A stretch of 39,479 bases of DNA from JAFDVL01 sp043736395. GTDB taxonomy: Bacteria > Acidobacteriota > Blastocatellia > RBC074. The notes beneath the pieces were generated by a model, which saw only the letters and a list, made by a program, of their open reading frames with translations, was not told where the DNA came from and did no database searches. The translations under genes and the position numbers were made by a program. This document shows positions 25,303-33,679 of this stretch, piece by piece. The DNA is taken from contig JAYTCQ010000173.1 of NCBI GenBank assembly GCA_043736395.1, positions 1 to 39,479 of the forward strand, given 5' to 3'. How positions within the stretch are numbered: position 1 is the stretch's first letter; every line of letters starts with the position of its first letter.

Positions 25303-26529
25303 CTAAGATTTGTTGGACATTTTGCCAATCAAAGTAAAGAGTGGTAAATACATCGCAACGACGATGCCGCCAATCGAAACGCCAAGGAAGCCAATCATCA
25401 GCGGTTCTATCAAAGTCAACAAATTCGCGACGGCGGCGTCTACTTCCTGTTCATAAAAATCTGCAATTTTTCCAAGCATCGTGTCTAAAGCGCCGGTCTG
25501 TTCACCAATGCCAACCATCTGGCTGACCATGCTTGGAAACACTTTCGTTGCATTCAATGGTTCGACCAGAGTTTGCCCACGCTCAACTCCCGCCCGAATC
25601 GACATGATCGCTTCCTGAATAATTACATTGCCGGAAGTACGCGCGGTGATATCCAGCGCTTCCAAAATGGAGACACCTGAAGTCAGCAAAGTAGAGAGAG
25701 TTCGGGAAAATCTGGCTACTGCAACCTTACGGAGAATGTCACCAAAAATCGGCAATTTAAGTGCTATTTTGTCAATATTATAATTCCCTTTTGGCGTGCT
25801 GTAATACCACTTAAAAGCTGCAAATATCGATCCAATAATTATCACTGCCGCCCACCAGTAGCTGGCCAGAAAATCGCTCATGGCGACTACAATCATAGTG
25901 GGTAATGGCAAGCCTTCTGATTCACCCAGCAATTCTTTAAAAATCTTCGCAAAGGATGGAATGACGAAAATCATGATGACTGCAATAACTACAACCGCCA
26001 TCACGACGACGATCACTGGATAAGTCATCGCTCCCTTGATTTCCGACTTCAATTTCACCGCTTTCTCAATGTAGATGGATAAGCGCTGCAAAATGTTATC
26101 AAGAATACCGCCTGTTTCTCCGGCGGCTACCATGTTGGTATAGAGGCGATCAAAGACCTTCGGCTGTTTTTCCATTGCGGCGGCAAGCGTACTGCCACCT
26201 TCGACATCTGCCTGGACACTGGCGATAGCCTGAGCAAAAAACTTATTTGGTTGTTGCGTAGCAAGAATATCCAGGCATTGAACCAACGGTAATCCGGCAT
26301 CTATCATGACCGAAAATTGGCGGGTAAAAATCGAAAGCTCTTTGGAATTGACCTTTCCTCCACCTCCTATTTTAGGAAGTGCAAATTCACGCCCTTTCTC
26401 GCGAACATTCGTCATGACTACCTGCTCGCGTTTGAGCATTTTTTCTAAGGCTTCACGGTTTTCTGCCGTGCGCTCACCTGAAACAACTTCATTCGCTCTA
26501 TTGCGCCCTTTGAATACATATGTCGGCAT
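25303..26529 (-). CDS. pilC: type IV pilus inner-membrane platform protein PilC
   Basis: A 408-residue GspF/PilC-family protein. The N-terminus MPTYVFKGRNRANEVVSGE is typical. Two T2SSF domains follow: the first around KELSIFTRQFSVMIDAGLPL, the second around FSRTLSTLLTSGVSILEALD. Hydrophobic segments lie at about 171-194 and 222-240 and near the C-terminus (LIEPLMIGFLGVSIGGIVVA). PilC anchors the PilB and PilT motors to the inner membrane. Length is normal. It lies 58 bases after pilT and 50 before pilS. Confidence 0.95.
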   Translation of the reverse strand: MPTYVFKGRNRANEVVSGERTAENREALEKMLKREQVVMTNVREKGREFALPKIGGGGKVNSKELSIFTRQFSVMIDAGLPLVQCLDILATQQPNKFFAQAIASVQADVEGGSTLAAAMEKQPKVFDRLYTNMVAAGETGGILDNILQRLSIYIEKAVKLKSEIKGAMTYPVIVVVMAVVVIAVIMIFVIPSFAKIFKELLGESEGLPLPTMIVVAMSDFLASYWWAAVIIIGSIFAAFKWYYSTPKGNYNIDKIALKLPIFGDILRKVAVARFSRTLSTLLTSGVSILEALDITARTSGNVIIQEAIMSIRAGVERGQTLVEPLNATKVFPSMVSQMVGIGEQTGALDTMLGKIADFYEQEVDAAVANLLTLIEPLMIGFLGVSIGGIVVAMYLPLFTLIGKMSNKS

Positions 26530-26587
26530 TTTTTCTAACCCTCAAAAGATTTAATTACAATTCTAAAAGTAGACTCTTAATCAATAA

Positions 26588-27865
26588 TTAACGTTTACCG
26601 AAGGGGCTTGATCCCGTTGAAAACGGATTGCCTGGCGGTGCCGGAGGAGCACCAAAAGGAGTCGCCGGAGGTGGCGGAGTTCCCATCGTCGTTCCAACCG
26701 GAGCTGATGGCGGAGGCGCCATACCAGGTCGAGCTGTGCCAGCCATCCCTGAAGCAGAGGCACGCTCCGCAGGTGAATTCAGTCCAGAACCACGATTAAT
26801 TAAATCTTGTAATTCATCGGCATTCGAGGAACGCTGCAACGCTAATTCCAAAGTAATTTGACGTTTAAAATACAGAGTTGCCAGACACTGATTGAGCGTT
26901 TGCATGCCGTATTTTTCCTGCCCGGTTTGCATCATTGAATAAATTTGATGCACTTTATCTTCGCGGATCAAATTACGAATCGCGTGATTGGGAACTAAAA
27001 TTTCCAAAGCCATCACGCGCCCGCCGCCCTGCGCTTTCGGGAGCAGCGTTTGACACATGACTCCTTCTAACACCAGGCTCAATTGCGCGCGAATTTGTGA
27101 TTGTTGATGTGCAGGAAATACGTCAATAACGCGATTGATCGTGGAAGCGGCAGAATTTGTGTGCAAGGTGCCGAACGTCAAATGGCCTGTTTCAGCAATG
27201 CGCAGTGCGGCTTCAATCGTTTCGAGATCACGCATTTCGCCGATCAGTACGACGTCAGGGTCTTGGCGTAAAGCAGATTTCAAAGCACTTGTAAAGCCAT
27301 GCGTATCAGCCTTCACTTCGCGCTGATTCACTAAACAACTTTTGTGCTGATGCAAAAATTCTATCGGGTCTTCAATCGTCAGAATATGGTCATGCCGCTC
27401 ACGATTGATCTTATCGAGCATCGCCGCGAGCGTGGTAGATTTTCCTGAACCCGTTGGCCCTGTGACCAGAATCAAACCACGTGGCTTATCGCACATCGTT
27501 GAAACGACTTGTGGCAAGCCAAGAGTCTCAAAGGATTTAATTTCGTATGGAATAGCGCGGAAGACAGCTCCAACTGCGCCTTTCTGATTGAAAAGATTGG
27601 CACGAAAACGTGACAACCCTTTCACGCCAAATGAAAAATCCAACTCTAAATCTTCTTCAAAGCGATGCTTCTGCGCATCTGTCAAAACGGAATATGCCAG
27701 CGCTTTCGTATCACTCGATGAAAGTGGTTCAAATTCTGTCATTGGATGAAGGTGACCGTCCACACGAATCTGTGGTTGCGAACTCATAGAGATGTGTAAG
27801 TCCGATCCACGGGCTTCAGTCATTTTGTGAAGCAATTCCGTTAACGTTAAATTCTCATTCGACAT
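26588..27865 (-). CDS. pilT: type IV pilus retraction ATPase PilT with Pro/Gly tail
   Basis: A 425-residue PilT, the hexameric ATPase that depolymerises pili for twitching. Walker A GPTGSGKST (136-144), Asp box TIEDPIEF (163-170), Walker B VVLIGEMRDLET (205-216) and His box TGHLTFGTLHTN (226-237) are intact. The catalytic body ends near residue 355. The last 70 or so residues are a low-complexity tail rich in Pro, Gly, Ala and Ser, ending SSPFGKR, which ordinary PilT of about 345-370 residues lacks. AGGAAG six bases before the ATG at 27865 supports the start. Confidence 0.95.
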   Translation of the reverse strand: MSNENLTLTELLHKMTEARGSDLHISMSSQPQIRVDGHLHPMTEFEPLSSSDTKALAYSVLTDAQKHRFEEDLELDFSFGVKGLSRFRANLFNQKGAVGAVFRAIPYEIKSFETLGLPQVVSTMCDKPRGLILVTGPTGSGKSTTLAAMLDKINRERHDHILTIEDPIEFLHQHKSCLVNQREVKADTHGFTSALKSALRQDPDVVLIGEMRDLETIEAALRIAETGHLTFGTLHTNSAASTINRVIDVFPAHQQSQIRAQLSLVLEGVMCQTLLPKAQGGGRVMALEILVPNHAIRNLIREDKVHQIYSMMQTGQEKYGMQTLNQCLATLYFKRQITLELALQRSSNADELQDLINRGSGLNSPAERASASGMAGTARPGMAPPPSAPVGTTMGTPPPPATPFGAPPAPPGNPFSTGSSPFGKR

Positions 27866-27936
27866 AAATACTTCCTGTCGGGTCGTTACTTAATATTTCG
27901 CAAATCAGAGGCTTGATCCGCCGAATTCAATCTCAT

Positions 27937-29790
27937 TTACTTAACGGTTTCACGGACGACTTCTTCAATTGTCGTCATCCCCAGCCTTACTTTTTCCAGA
28001 CCACTTCCACGTAAGGTGAGCATTCCTTCATCAATGGCCTGTTTTCGTAATTCAAGATTTGAGGCACCCACCAGAATTAATTCTCTTAACGAATCGGTCA
28101 TTTCCATGACTTCGTAGAGACCAACGCGGCCTTTGTATCCGGTGTTATTGCATTTATCGCAACCTTTGCCTTTCTGGATGACCAAACTATTCGCTTCTTC
28201 TTCAGAAAAACCGACATCCATCAAGGCCTGAGCCGGAACATTTGTAGCTTCCTTACAATTTGCGCATATGCGACGAATGAGTCGTTGTGCCACGATAAGA
28301 TTCACTGAGGTTGAAACCAGAAATGGTTCAATACCCATATTCATTAAACGTGAAATTGTGGAAGGCGCATCGTTGGTGTGCAACGTAGACAAAACCATGT
28401 GACCCGTCAGAGCCGCTTTGACAGCGATTTCTGCCGTTTCAAAATCTCGGATTTCGCCGACGAGGACGATATTGGGATCTTGTCGCAAGAATGAACGCAA
28501 CGCGGCAGCAAAGGTGAGTCCGATTTGATCTTTAATCTGCACCTGATTGATTCCGGCGAGGTTGAATTCGACCGGGTCTTCAGCGGTCATGATGTTAGTA
28601 TCAACCGTATTGAGTGATTGCAGTGCAGAATACAACGTGTTCGTTTTACCTGATCCGGTCGGCCCTGTTACCAAACACATGCCGTACGGTTTCTCGATAT
28701 TTCGTTTGAATCGCTCAAGACTTTTCTCTTCAAATCCAAGCTTCGTCATGTCGAGCATGAGCTTTTCTTTATCAAGCAAACGCAACACTACTTTTTCGCC
28801 GAAGAGAGTCGGAAGCGAAGACACACGGAAATCTAACTCGCGCGATTTACCTTCAAATTTGAGTTTGATCTTAATGCGACCATCTTGCGGCAAACGCTTT
28901 TCAGAAATGTCGAGTTTCGACATAATCTTGAGGCGGGAAATCAACGCATCGCGCAGCTTCAGCGGCGGATTCATGATGTTATAGAGGATTCCGTCAATTC
29001 GAAACCGTACCCGGAATTCACGCTCATACGGCTCAATATGAATATCCGATGCACCGCGCCGGAGCGATTCCACTAAAATCACATTGACCAGTCGAACAAC
29101 GGGAGCATCCTGGCTTGAACCCTCCAGAGAACGAATGTCAATTTCCGATTGCTCTTCTAAAACTTCTAAAGCATCTTCAGCGTCTCCAAACTCTGATTCG
29201 AAATCAGTGACGAGATTCGCTGTGGCTGCCAGATCATTCGTCGAGAGTCCTTCAATTTTAGGCTTTTCTTCTTTAGGCTTTTTGGCCAACGGGCGGTTCA
29301 GCAGCGCTTCAGCCTGTGACACTGACTGAGATACTTCCTGCCCGGTATGCAAATCCAACGCGCGTGAGCCACTGTACCCTCGCTCAATTGCATTTCTAAC
29401 ACTTAGCTCAGAAGCCACCACCGGTTCAATACTAAAACCTGTGACAAACTTAATGTCATCCATCGCATAGACATTCGCCGGATCAGCCATCGCGAGCGTC
29501 AACGTCGAACCTCGTCGAGAGATTGGGACAACACAGTATTTTTGAGCGACTTCTCGTGGCACTAACCGAGTGATTGTTTCATCAATTTCAACTGTTGAAA
29601 AATCAATGGATGGTATCCCATATTGACGACTCAGTGCCTCTGTCATCTGGTTTTCATTCACAAATCCTAAATGAATAAGGCTGGCACTTAACCCCAAATT
29701 ATTCTTTCTTTGAAATTCGACACCTTCAGATAACTGTTCCGGCGTAAGCAATTGTTGACGGACAAGTATTTCACCTAATTTTCCGGACAT
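27937..29790 (-). CDS. pilB: type IV pilus assembly ATPase PilB
   Basis: A 617-residue GspE/PilB ATPase that powers pilus extension. The N-terminal MshEN-type domain starts MSGKLGEILVRQQLLTPEQL. The motor has Walker A GPTGSGKT (376-383), Asp box TAEDPVEF (401-408), Walker B VLVGEIRDFE (441-450) and His box TGHMVLSTLHTN (461-472). A zinc tetracysteine is present (C508, C511, C543, C546). GGAG ten bases upstream fixes the ATG at 29790; a TTG at 29823 would precede that site. It is the first gene of the pil operon. Confidence 0.96.
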   Translation of the reverse strand: MSGKLGEILVRQQLLTPEQLSEGVEFQRKNNLGLSASLIHLGFVNENQMTEALSRQYGIPSIDFSTVEIDETITRLVPREVAQKYCVVPISRRGSTLTLAMADPANVYAMDDIKFVTGFSIEPVVASELSVRNAIERGYSGSRALDLHTGQEVSQSVSQAEALLNRPLAKKPKEEKPKIEGLSTNDLAATANLVTDFESEFGDAEDALEVLEEQSEIDIRSLEGSSQDAPVVRLVNVILVESLRRGASDIHIEPYEREFRVRFRIDGILYNIMNPPLKLRDALISRLKIMSKLDISEKRLPQDGRIKIKLKFEGKSRELDFRVSSLPTLFGEKVVLRLLDKEKLMLDMTKLGFEEKSLERFKRNIEKPYGMCLVTGPTGSGKTNTLYSALQSLNTVDTNIMTAEDPVEFNLAGINQVQIKDQIGLTFAAALRSFLRQDPNIVLVGEIRDFETAEIAVKAALTGHMVLSTLHTNDAPSTISRLMNMGIEPFLVSTSVNLIVAQRLIRRICANCKEATNVPAQALMDVGFSEEEANSLVIQKGKGCDKCNNTGYKGRVGLYEVMEMTDSLRELILVGASNLELRKQAIDEGMLTLRGSGLEKVRLGMTTIEEVVRETVK

Positions 29791-29900
29791 GAATTTTTGG
29801 ACTCCAATAACGCCAAGGGGCAAGGCGAAATATTTGTATGAGGTTTAAGGTAGAAACAAGAGGCCTATTCCTGTTTTAACAGCGTCTAACGCCATAAAGA

Positions 29901-29929
29901 ATACTAAGTCACGTGCCAATTATTGTCAA
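29901..29929 (-). promoter_or_regulatory. sigma-70-type promoter of the pil operon
   Basis: On the minus strand a perfect TTGACA (29924-29929), 17-base spacer and TAGTAT (29901-29906). It would start transcription near 29893 and give a leader of about 100 bases before pilB. The spacer contains TTGGCAC, which resembles a sigma-54 -24 box, but the matching -12 GC is missing. Confidence 0.65.
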
Positions 29930-30049
29930 GAAAAATGCCTGAAGAGATATGATCATTCTGCACTTAACTTTTATGTAAGGATTGTCACTGATAAACTATG
30001 ATTCCGTGACTGATAATCAAGTAATCACTTTTCGTTTTTTTCGATAAAT

Positions 30050-30985
30050 ATGTTTGCTTCCATCATTAAACCCCCTTCATTGCAATTTGGTGATGTAGTG
30101 CAAATCGTCGCCCCGGCAAGCAATTTAAAGGCTGAATATCTGGCTCGCGGCGTCGCTGAGTTAACGCATCTTGGCTTTCGCGTGAACTATGATCCAACCA
30201 TTTTGGAAAAGGATCATTACACCGCCGGCTCCGATGAACGAAGGGCTAGTGAACTAATGTCCGCGTTTACTAATCCTGAAGTCAAAGCGGTCTGGGCTGC
30301 TCGTGGTGGATATGGAGTCATGCGATTATTCCCAATTCTAAACGAAGACTTACTTCGTGCAAATCCGAAAGTTATGATTGGCTATAGCGACCTCACCGCT
30401 TTGCATCTTTACTTATATCGTCGTTTTGGATGGGTAACATTTCATGGTGCGATGGCAGCCAAAGATTTAGCTGGAGGCGCAACTCATTATGATCAAAAAA
30501 CTTTATTGACAGCTATTACGCGCAACACTCCGATGGGCGAGATTGAAGCTCTTGGAACAGAAATGCTACACGTTGGAAAAACTGTGAGCGGACGTTTACT
30601 CGGTGGCTGCCTGACGCTGATCACAGCTTTAATGGGAACTCCTGATGAATTAGACACGACCGATTCAATTCTTTTTTTAGAAGATATTGGAGTGCGTCCC
30701 TATCAACTGGATCGAATGATTCAGCAATTGAAACTCGCCGGAAAATTCGATCATGTTCGCGCCATTATTTTCGGAGAGATGAATGATTGTATTCAAAACG
30801 CGGAACAGGGATACACGTTGCAGCAAGTGCTTCGGGGTTTGACTGCCGACCTTCATATCCCTGTCATGTTCGGATTACGCAGCGGACATAGCAACCTCGG
30901 AAATTTAACCTTGCCGCTGGGAGTTATGGCTTCGCTGGATGGAATGCATGGAATTCTTAGGATTGATGAAGCGGCGGTAATATAG
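30050..30985 (+). CDS. LD-carboxypeptidase (peptidase S66)
   Basis: A 311-residue enzyme of the LdcA family, which removes the terminal D-Ala from murein tetrapeptides during cytoplasmic recycling. The N-terminal PPSLQFGDVVQIVAPAS and AARGGYGVMRL motifs are typical. The Ser-His-Glu triad can be placed as Ser113 (IGYSDLT), Glu211 (FLEDIG) and His280 (SGHSN). No signal peptide is present, consistent with a cytosolic enzyme. It is divergent from pilB across a 259-base gap and stands alone on its strand. I do not see a convincing promoter or Shine-Dalgarno for it. Confidence 0.93.
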   Translation: MFASIIKPPSLQFGDVVQIVAPASNLKAEYLARGVAELTHLGFRVNYDPTILEKDHYTAGSDERRASELMSAFTNPEVKAVWAARGGYGVMRLFPILNEDLLRANPKVMIGYSDLTALHLYLYRRFGWVTFHGAMAAKDLAGGATHYDQKTLLTAITRNTPMGEIEALGTEMLHVGKTVSGRLLGGCLTLITALMGTPDELDTTDSILFLEDIGVRPYQLDRMIQQLKLAGKFDHVRAIIFGEMNDCIQNAEQGYTLQQVLRGLTADLHIPVMFGLRSGHSNLGNLTLPLGVMASLDGMHGILRIDEAAVI

Positions 30986-31167
30986 AATTCCGGACTTGGG
31001 TCTTTGAGCCTGGGTCTTTGGTGGTTCGCCTCAACACAGAATTCGTTTCGGCATCATTTTCAAAAACTCACTATTTTCATTACCCAGACAACTACCAAAG
31101 TGCCAAGCCCAATCCATTCCTAATTTTTTGTTCATTATATTTTTTTGAAAAAGTTGTAGAATAGTTG

Positions 31168-31195
31168 GGAACTTTCCACCAAGGCTGGGGTCTAA
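31168..31195 (+). promoter_or_regulatory. ECF-sigma-type promoter of the sigma factor gene
   Basis: GGAACTT (31168-31174), 15-base spacer, GTCTAA (31190-31195). This is the classical RpoE/ECF -35 and -10 pair with the correct spacing, directly upstream of a gene that itself encodes an ECF sigma factor. Autoregulation is therefore likely. The 234-base gap before it also carries a TGGGTCTTTG direct repeat near 31000-31017 and nothing else I can name. Confidence 0.8.
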
Positions 31196-31270
31196 TGGTT
31201 ATGTCATCACAATTACGCGATGACGACGAAGGTCTCGAAAGAACGAATACCACTTCAGGAGCGCGCTTAC

Positions 31271-31963
31271 ATGCTGGCAGAACAAAAAGCATGGCTGGCA
31301 AATAGCATTGACGCTGACCTCAACGGCGCGTTGAGTGAAGCCTATCAAGTGCCCGAAGTGTATGAAATGCCTGAAGCTCCGGCGGTTTCTGCGCGTGAAC
31401 AGTATTTAGTTGCCAGGCTACACGCTGGAGAAATGGACGCCTTCTCTGAATTAGTCACTGAATATCAACCGCTCGTTTATTCTCTGACTCTCAGAGTAGT
31501 ACATGATCGTGAAGAAGCTCGCGATGTGGCGCAGGACACATTCCTGAAAATTTATCGTCACTTTGACAAATTTCGTGGTGAGTCCAGTCTAAAAACCTGG
31601 ATTTGCAAAGTCGCTGTCAATCAGGCACTGAATTCGCAACGCTGGTGGAAGCGACGTCGCCGTGAAGAAACCTGCTCCCTAGATGAACCCATTAACGAGC
31701 AACAACACGTCAGCGACAGATTGCAAAGCAATGGAAATTCGCCTGAAGCTGACACTCTCGCGCACGAGCGAAAACATCAGTTGGAACTGGCGCTAAAAGA
31801 ATTGAAACCGGATTTTAGAATGGTAGTGGTGCTGCGAGATATTGAAGGGATGGCGTATGAAGAAATCGCTGGCATCCTTGAAATTTCCGTCGGGACAGTT
31901 AAATCCCGAATCGCTCGCGGACGCGAAATGTTACGCGGACGTTTAAGTCAGAAAGATTTTTGA
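31271..31963 (+). CDS. ECF RNA polymerase sigma factor
   Basis: A 230-residue sigma-70-family factor containing only regions 2 and 4. Region 2 runs from DAFSELVTEYQPLVYSL to the RGESSLKTWICKVAVNQALN segment, with the DVAQDTFLKIYRHFDKF core helix. Region 4 contains LRDIEGMAYEEIAGILEISV then GTVKSRIARGREMLR, the -35-binding helix-turn-helix. About 50 residues before region 2 are unassigned. The ATG at 31271 has AGGAG nine bases upstream; an in-frame ATG at 31220 would add 17 residues but has no ribosome site. The next gene on the strand is its likely anti-sigma factor. Confidence 0.93.
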   Translation: MLAEQKAWLANSIDADLNGALSEAYQVPEVYEMPEAPAVSAREQYLVARLHAGEMDAFSELVTEYQPLVYSLTLRVVHDREEARDVAQDTFLKIYRHFDKFRGESSLKTWICKVAVNQALNSQRWWKRRRREETCSLDEPINEQQHVSDRLQSNGNSPEADTLAHERKHQLELALKELKPDFRMVVVLRDIEGMAYEEIAGILEISVGTVKSRIARGREMLRGRLSQKDF

Positions 31964-31967
31964 GAAT

Positions 31968-32101
31968 CCATGGTCGTGTCGTGCGGTGGGCGTATTTTCC
32001 GACGCTTCTGCCGATGGGTCGGCGAAACTTAAACCGGACTGGTGGTCAGCAACAACCCAATTCTGGTTTCGCTACGATGCCACCGTACGACAGGACAATG
32101 G
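31968..32101. repeat. 134-bp multi-stem palindromic element in the sigma/anti-sigma gap
   Basis: Outer 22-bp arms at 31968-31989 and 32080-32101 match at 19 positions. Inside are GCGT/ACGC (31990-31993, 32002-32005), the perfect hairpin GCCGA-TGGG-TCGGC (32010-32023) and GCGAAAC/GTTTCGC (32022-32028, 32066-32072). It could be a small non-autonomous mobile element or a structured leader RNA. There is no reading frame inside. Confidence 0.6.
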
Positions 32102-32122
32102 AGCAGTAGTTCGCGGAATGAA

Positions 32123-32231
32123 AGTTCGCGGTTCGCAGTAAAGAAGTTCACAGTATCTTCTGCACTGTCTTAACTGCGAACCGCGAACTAAAGACTGCGA
32201 ACTTTCTTCGCTGCGAACTGCGAACTTTTTT
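32123..32231. repeat. TGCGAACT-rich foldback element, copy 2
   Basis: A perfect 17-bp inverted repeat (32123-32139 against ACTGCGAACCGCGAACT at 32173-32189) has an inner ACAGT/ACTGT stem in its loop. More TGCGAACT units run to 32231, six bases before the anti-sigma ATG. It shares the 17-mer, the unit and the GCGAACTTTTT end with copy 1 at 12928-13036. Confidence 0.8.
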
Positions 32232-32236
32232 AATAT

Positions 32237-32992
32237 ATGAATTGCAGTAATTACAAATTGTTGATTTCCGCACAGCTTGACGATCAACTCAGACCGTCGG
32301 AACGCGCGTTGCTCAATCATCATTTGAACGAATGCGCCGCTTGTGAAAATTATGCTGCTGAGCTGCAACAACAGATCGTTTCTCTGACTGCTTTTAGTTC
32401 AGCAGCATTACCTGCGAGGCAAGTCGAAGAAATGAACACCGCAACGATGTTTGCGCTGCAAGTCGAAGCACGTCAGGCTTTACAAAAGTCCTACTGGCGT
32501 ACCGAACAGAAAATTAATTTTCGGATCAAAGTTTTCTCTACGACCTTCGCCACCGCTTGTACGCTGGTCATGTTTCTGGTTTTAGTCGGAGCCATTTTAC
32601 GCCCGGCACAACAGGCTCTATCTCATGCCTCGAATTTGCTGGATATTGCAACGCAAGTTGTGAGTCCGAATAGCAATGAAGAGCTCGCAGATTTGAAAGA
32701 TGCATTGTTGCCAATGCCGACCAGTCCGCGTCCGATGCTTGATCCGCGTGGCACCTTAATTGGATTTGCCAATGACGTGCAAGACGAAGATTTAACTGTC
32801 ATTGCATGGGTTGGATCGGATGGTAAAGCTTTCGTCAAAGAAGTCATCACAGCTCCGAACAATCCTGAAGTCATCGCCAAGCTTTCGACGGCTTTAACGA
32901 GTCAGGCAAATTTCAAGCCCGCATTCAAAGGCGGAAAGTTCACTGCCGCCAATACAGTTCTGATGTTCAGCCGCATGACCATCGTCGGTTGA
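32237..32992 (+). CDS. zinc-finger (zf-HC2) membrane anti-sigma factor
   Basis: A 251-residue protein. The N-terminal zinc anti-sigma motif has Cys3 and the HLNECAAC segment with His29, Cys33 and Cys36. A single membrane helix follows (about 98-120, including CTLVMFLVLVGAI), and the C-terminal half is extracytoplasmic. It would hold the ECF sigma factor encoded upstream inactive until a cell-envelope or redox signal releases it. No convincing Shine-Dalgarno precedes the ATG at 32237, because the space is filled by the foldback element. That gap of 273 bases is unusually long for a sigma/anti-sigma pair. Confidence 0.85.
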   Translation: MNCSNYKLLISAQLDDQLRPSERALLNHHLNECAACENYAAELQQQIVSLTAFSSAALPARQVEEMNTATMFALQVEARQALQKSYWRTEQKINFRIKVFSTTFATACTLVMFLVLVGAILRPAQQALSHASNLLDIATQVVSPNSNEELADLKDALLPMPTSPRPMLDPRGTLIGFANDVQDEDLTVIAWVGSDGKAFVKEVITAPNNPEVIAKLSTALTSQANFKPAFKGGKFTAANTVLMFSRMTIVG

Positions 32993-33083
32993 TGCTTTAA
33001 ACCAAATCACTTCGACAGTTGAGTTATTCAATGCGCTTTTTCAAGCGGGATGTCGAAGTGTGTCTGAATGGTGGTTAGAAAAG

Positions 33084-33165
33084 GTGGTCGGTGATCGATG
33101 GTCGGTTAAAGGCAGCTTCGCCTGACAATCACGACCATCCAATAAAAAACCGATCACCGACCACT
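33084..33165. repeat. nested palindrome upstream of the ExbD-like gene
   Basis: GTGGTCGGTGATCG (33084-33097) pairs with 33151-33164, GATGGTCG (33097-33104) with 33132-33139, and AGGC with GCCT (33110-33113, 33120-33123). The structure occupies most of the 197-base gap and ends about 25 bases before the ExbD-like ATG. No T tract. Confidence 0.6.
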
Positions 33166-33189
33166 GACCACCTCTAAAAGGAGACACCT

Positions 33190-33600
33190 ATGCAAGCTTC
33201 ATCGAATCGCACTTCCCCTAATATCAACGTTACTCCCTTGATAGATGTCCTGCTGGTGCTGTTGATTATTTTTATGGTTATCAGTCCGCAGAAACCGCAT
33301 AAATACGATACTAAACTGCCGGAAAAAAATGATAGCAATCAACCCGTTCCGCCCAGTTTGACGTTAGTAGTCAGTGTTTCGCAGTCCCACGAACTAATGC
33401 TGAATCAGACGAAAACCGCATCGCTCGGCGAACTTCAAAAATTGTTGCAAAGTACGCTTGAAGGCAGGCCGGGAGATCAAAGAACCGTCTTCATCAAAGG
33501 AGCACCGGGATTAAATTATGGAGAGATTGCGCAAGTCATAGACTCCGTAAAATCCAGCGGCGCGGCTCCCATCGGATTGCAATTGGATGCACTGAATTAA
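33190..33600 (+). CDS. ExbD/TolR family protein
   Basis: A 136-residue inner-membrane protein. After a short cytoplasmic stretch the single membrane helix reads INVTPLIDVLLVLLIIFMV, with the essential Asp of the proton channel (Asp19) in place. The rest is a periplasmic ExbD/TolR domain. It works with an ExbB/TolQ channel to energise TonB or Tol, but no ExbB gene is in the window. AAGGAG seven bases before the ATG at 33190 is a strong ribosome site. It lies 79 bases upstream of the TonB-like gene and is probably cotranscribed with it. Confidence 0.92.
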   Translation: MQASSNRTSPNINVTPLIDVLLVLLIIFMVISPQKPHKYDTKLPEKNDSNQPVPPSLTLVVSVSQSHELMLNQTKTASLGELQKLLQSTLEGRPGDQRTVFIKGAPGLNYGEIAQVIDSVKSSGAAPIGLQLDALN

Positions 33601-33679
33601 TGGCAGAAACCCACAGGGCGTCTTTACTCTAAAAAGACTCATCGGCATAACCTTAAACTTTTCACTCACGGAGGCAACT

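Noticed and set aside
28547..28984. 145-codon + strand reading frame opposite pilB
   Set aside because: It lies wholly within the well-conserved pilB ATPase domain, has no ribosome site and encodes no recognisable protein.
29901..29929. Sigma-54 promoter for the pil operon
   Set aside because: TTGGCAC is present, but the bases where the -12 GC should be read AG, while an overlapping sigma-70 pair fits well.
31196..31270. Sigma factor start at ATG 31196 or 31220
   Set aside because: The frame from 31196 ends early. The one from 31220 is open but has no Shine-Dalgarno, while AGGAG precedes the ATG at 31271 at ideal spacing.
31968..32236. tRNA or known riboswitch in the sigma/anti-sigma gap
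   Set aside because: The stems do not match a cloverleaf with a T-loop and CCA end, and no known riboswitch core is recognisable.
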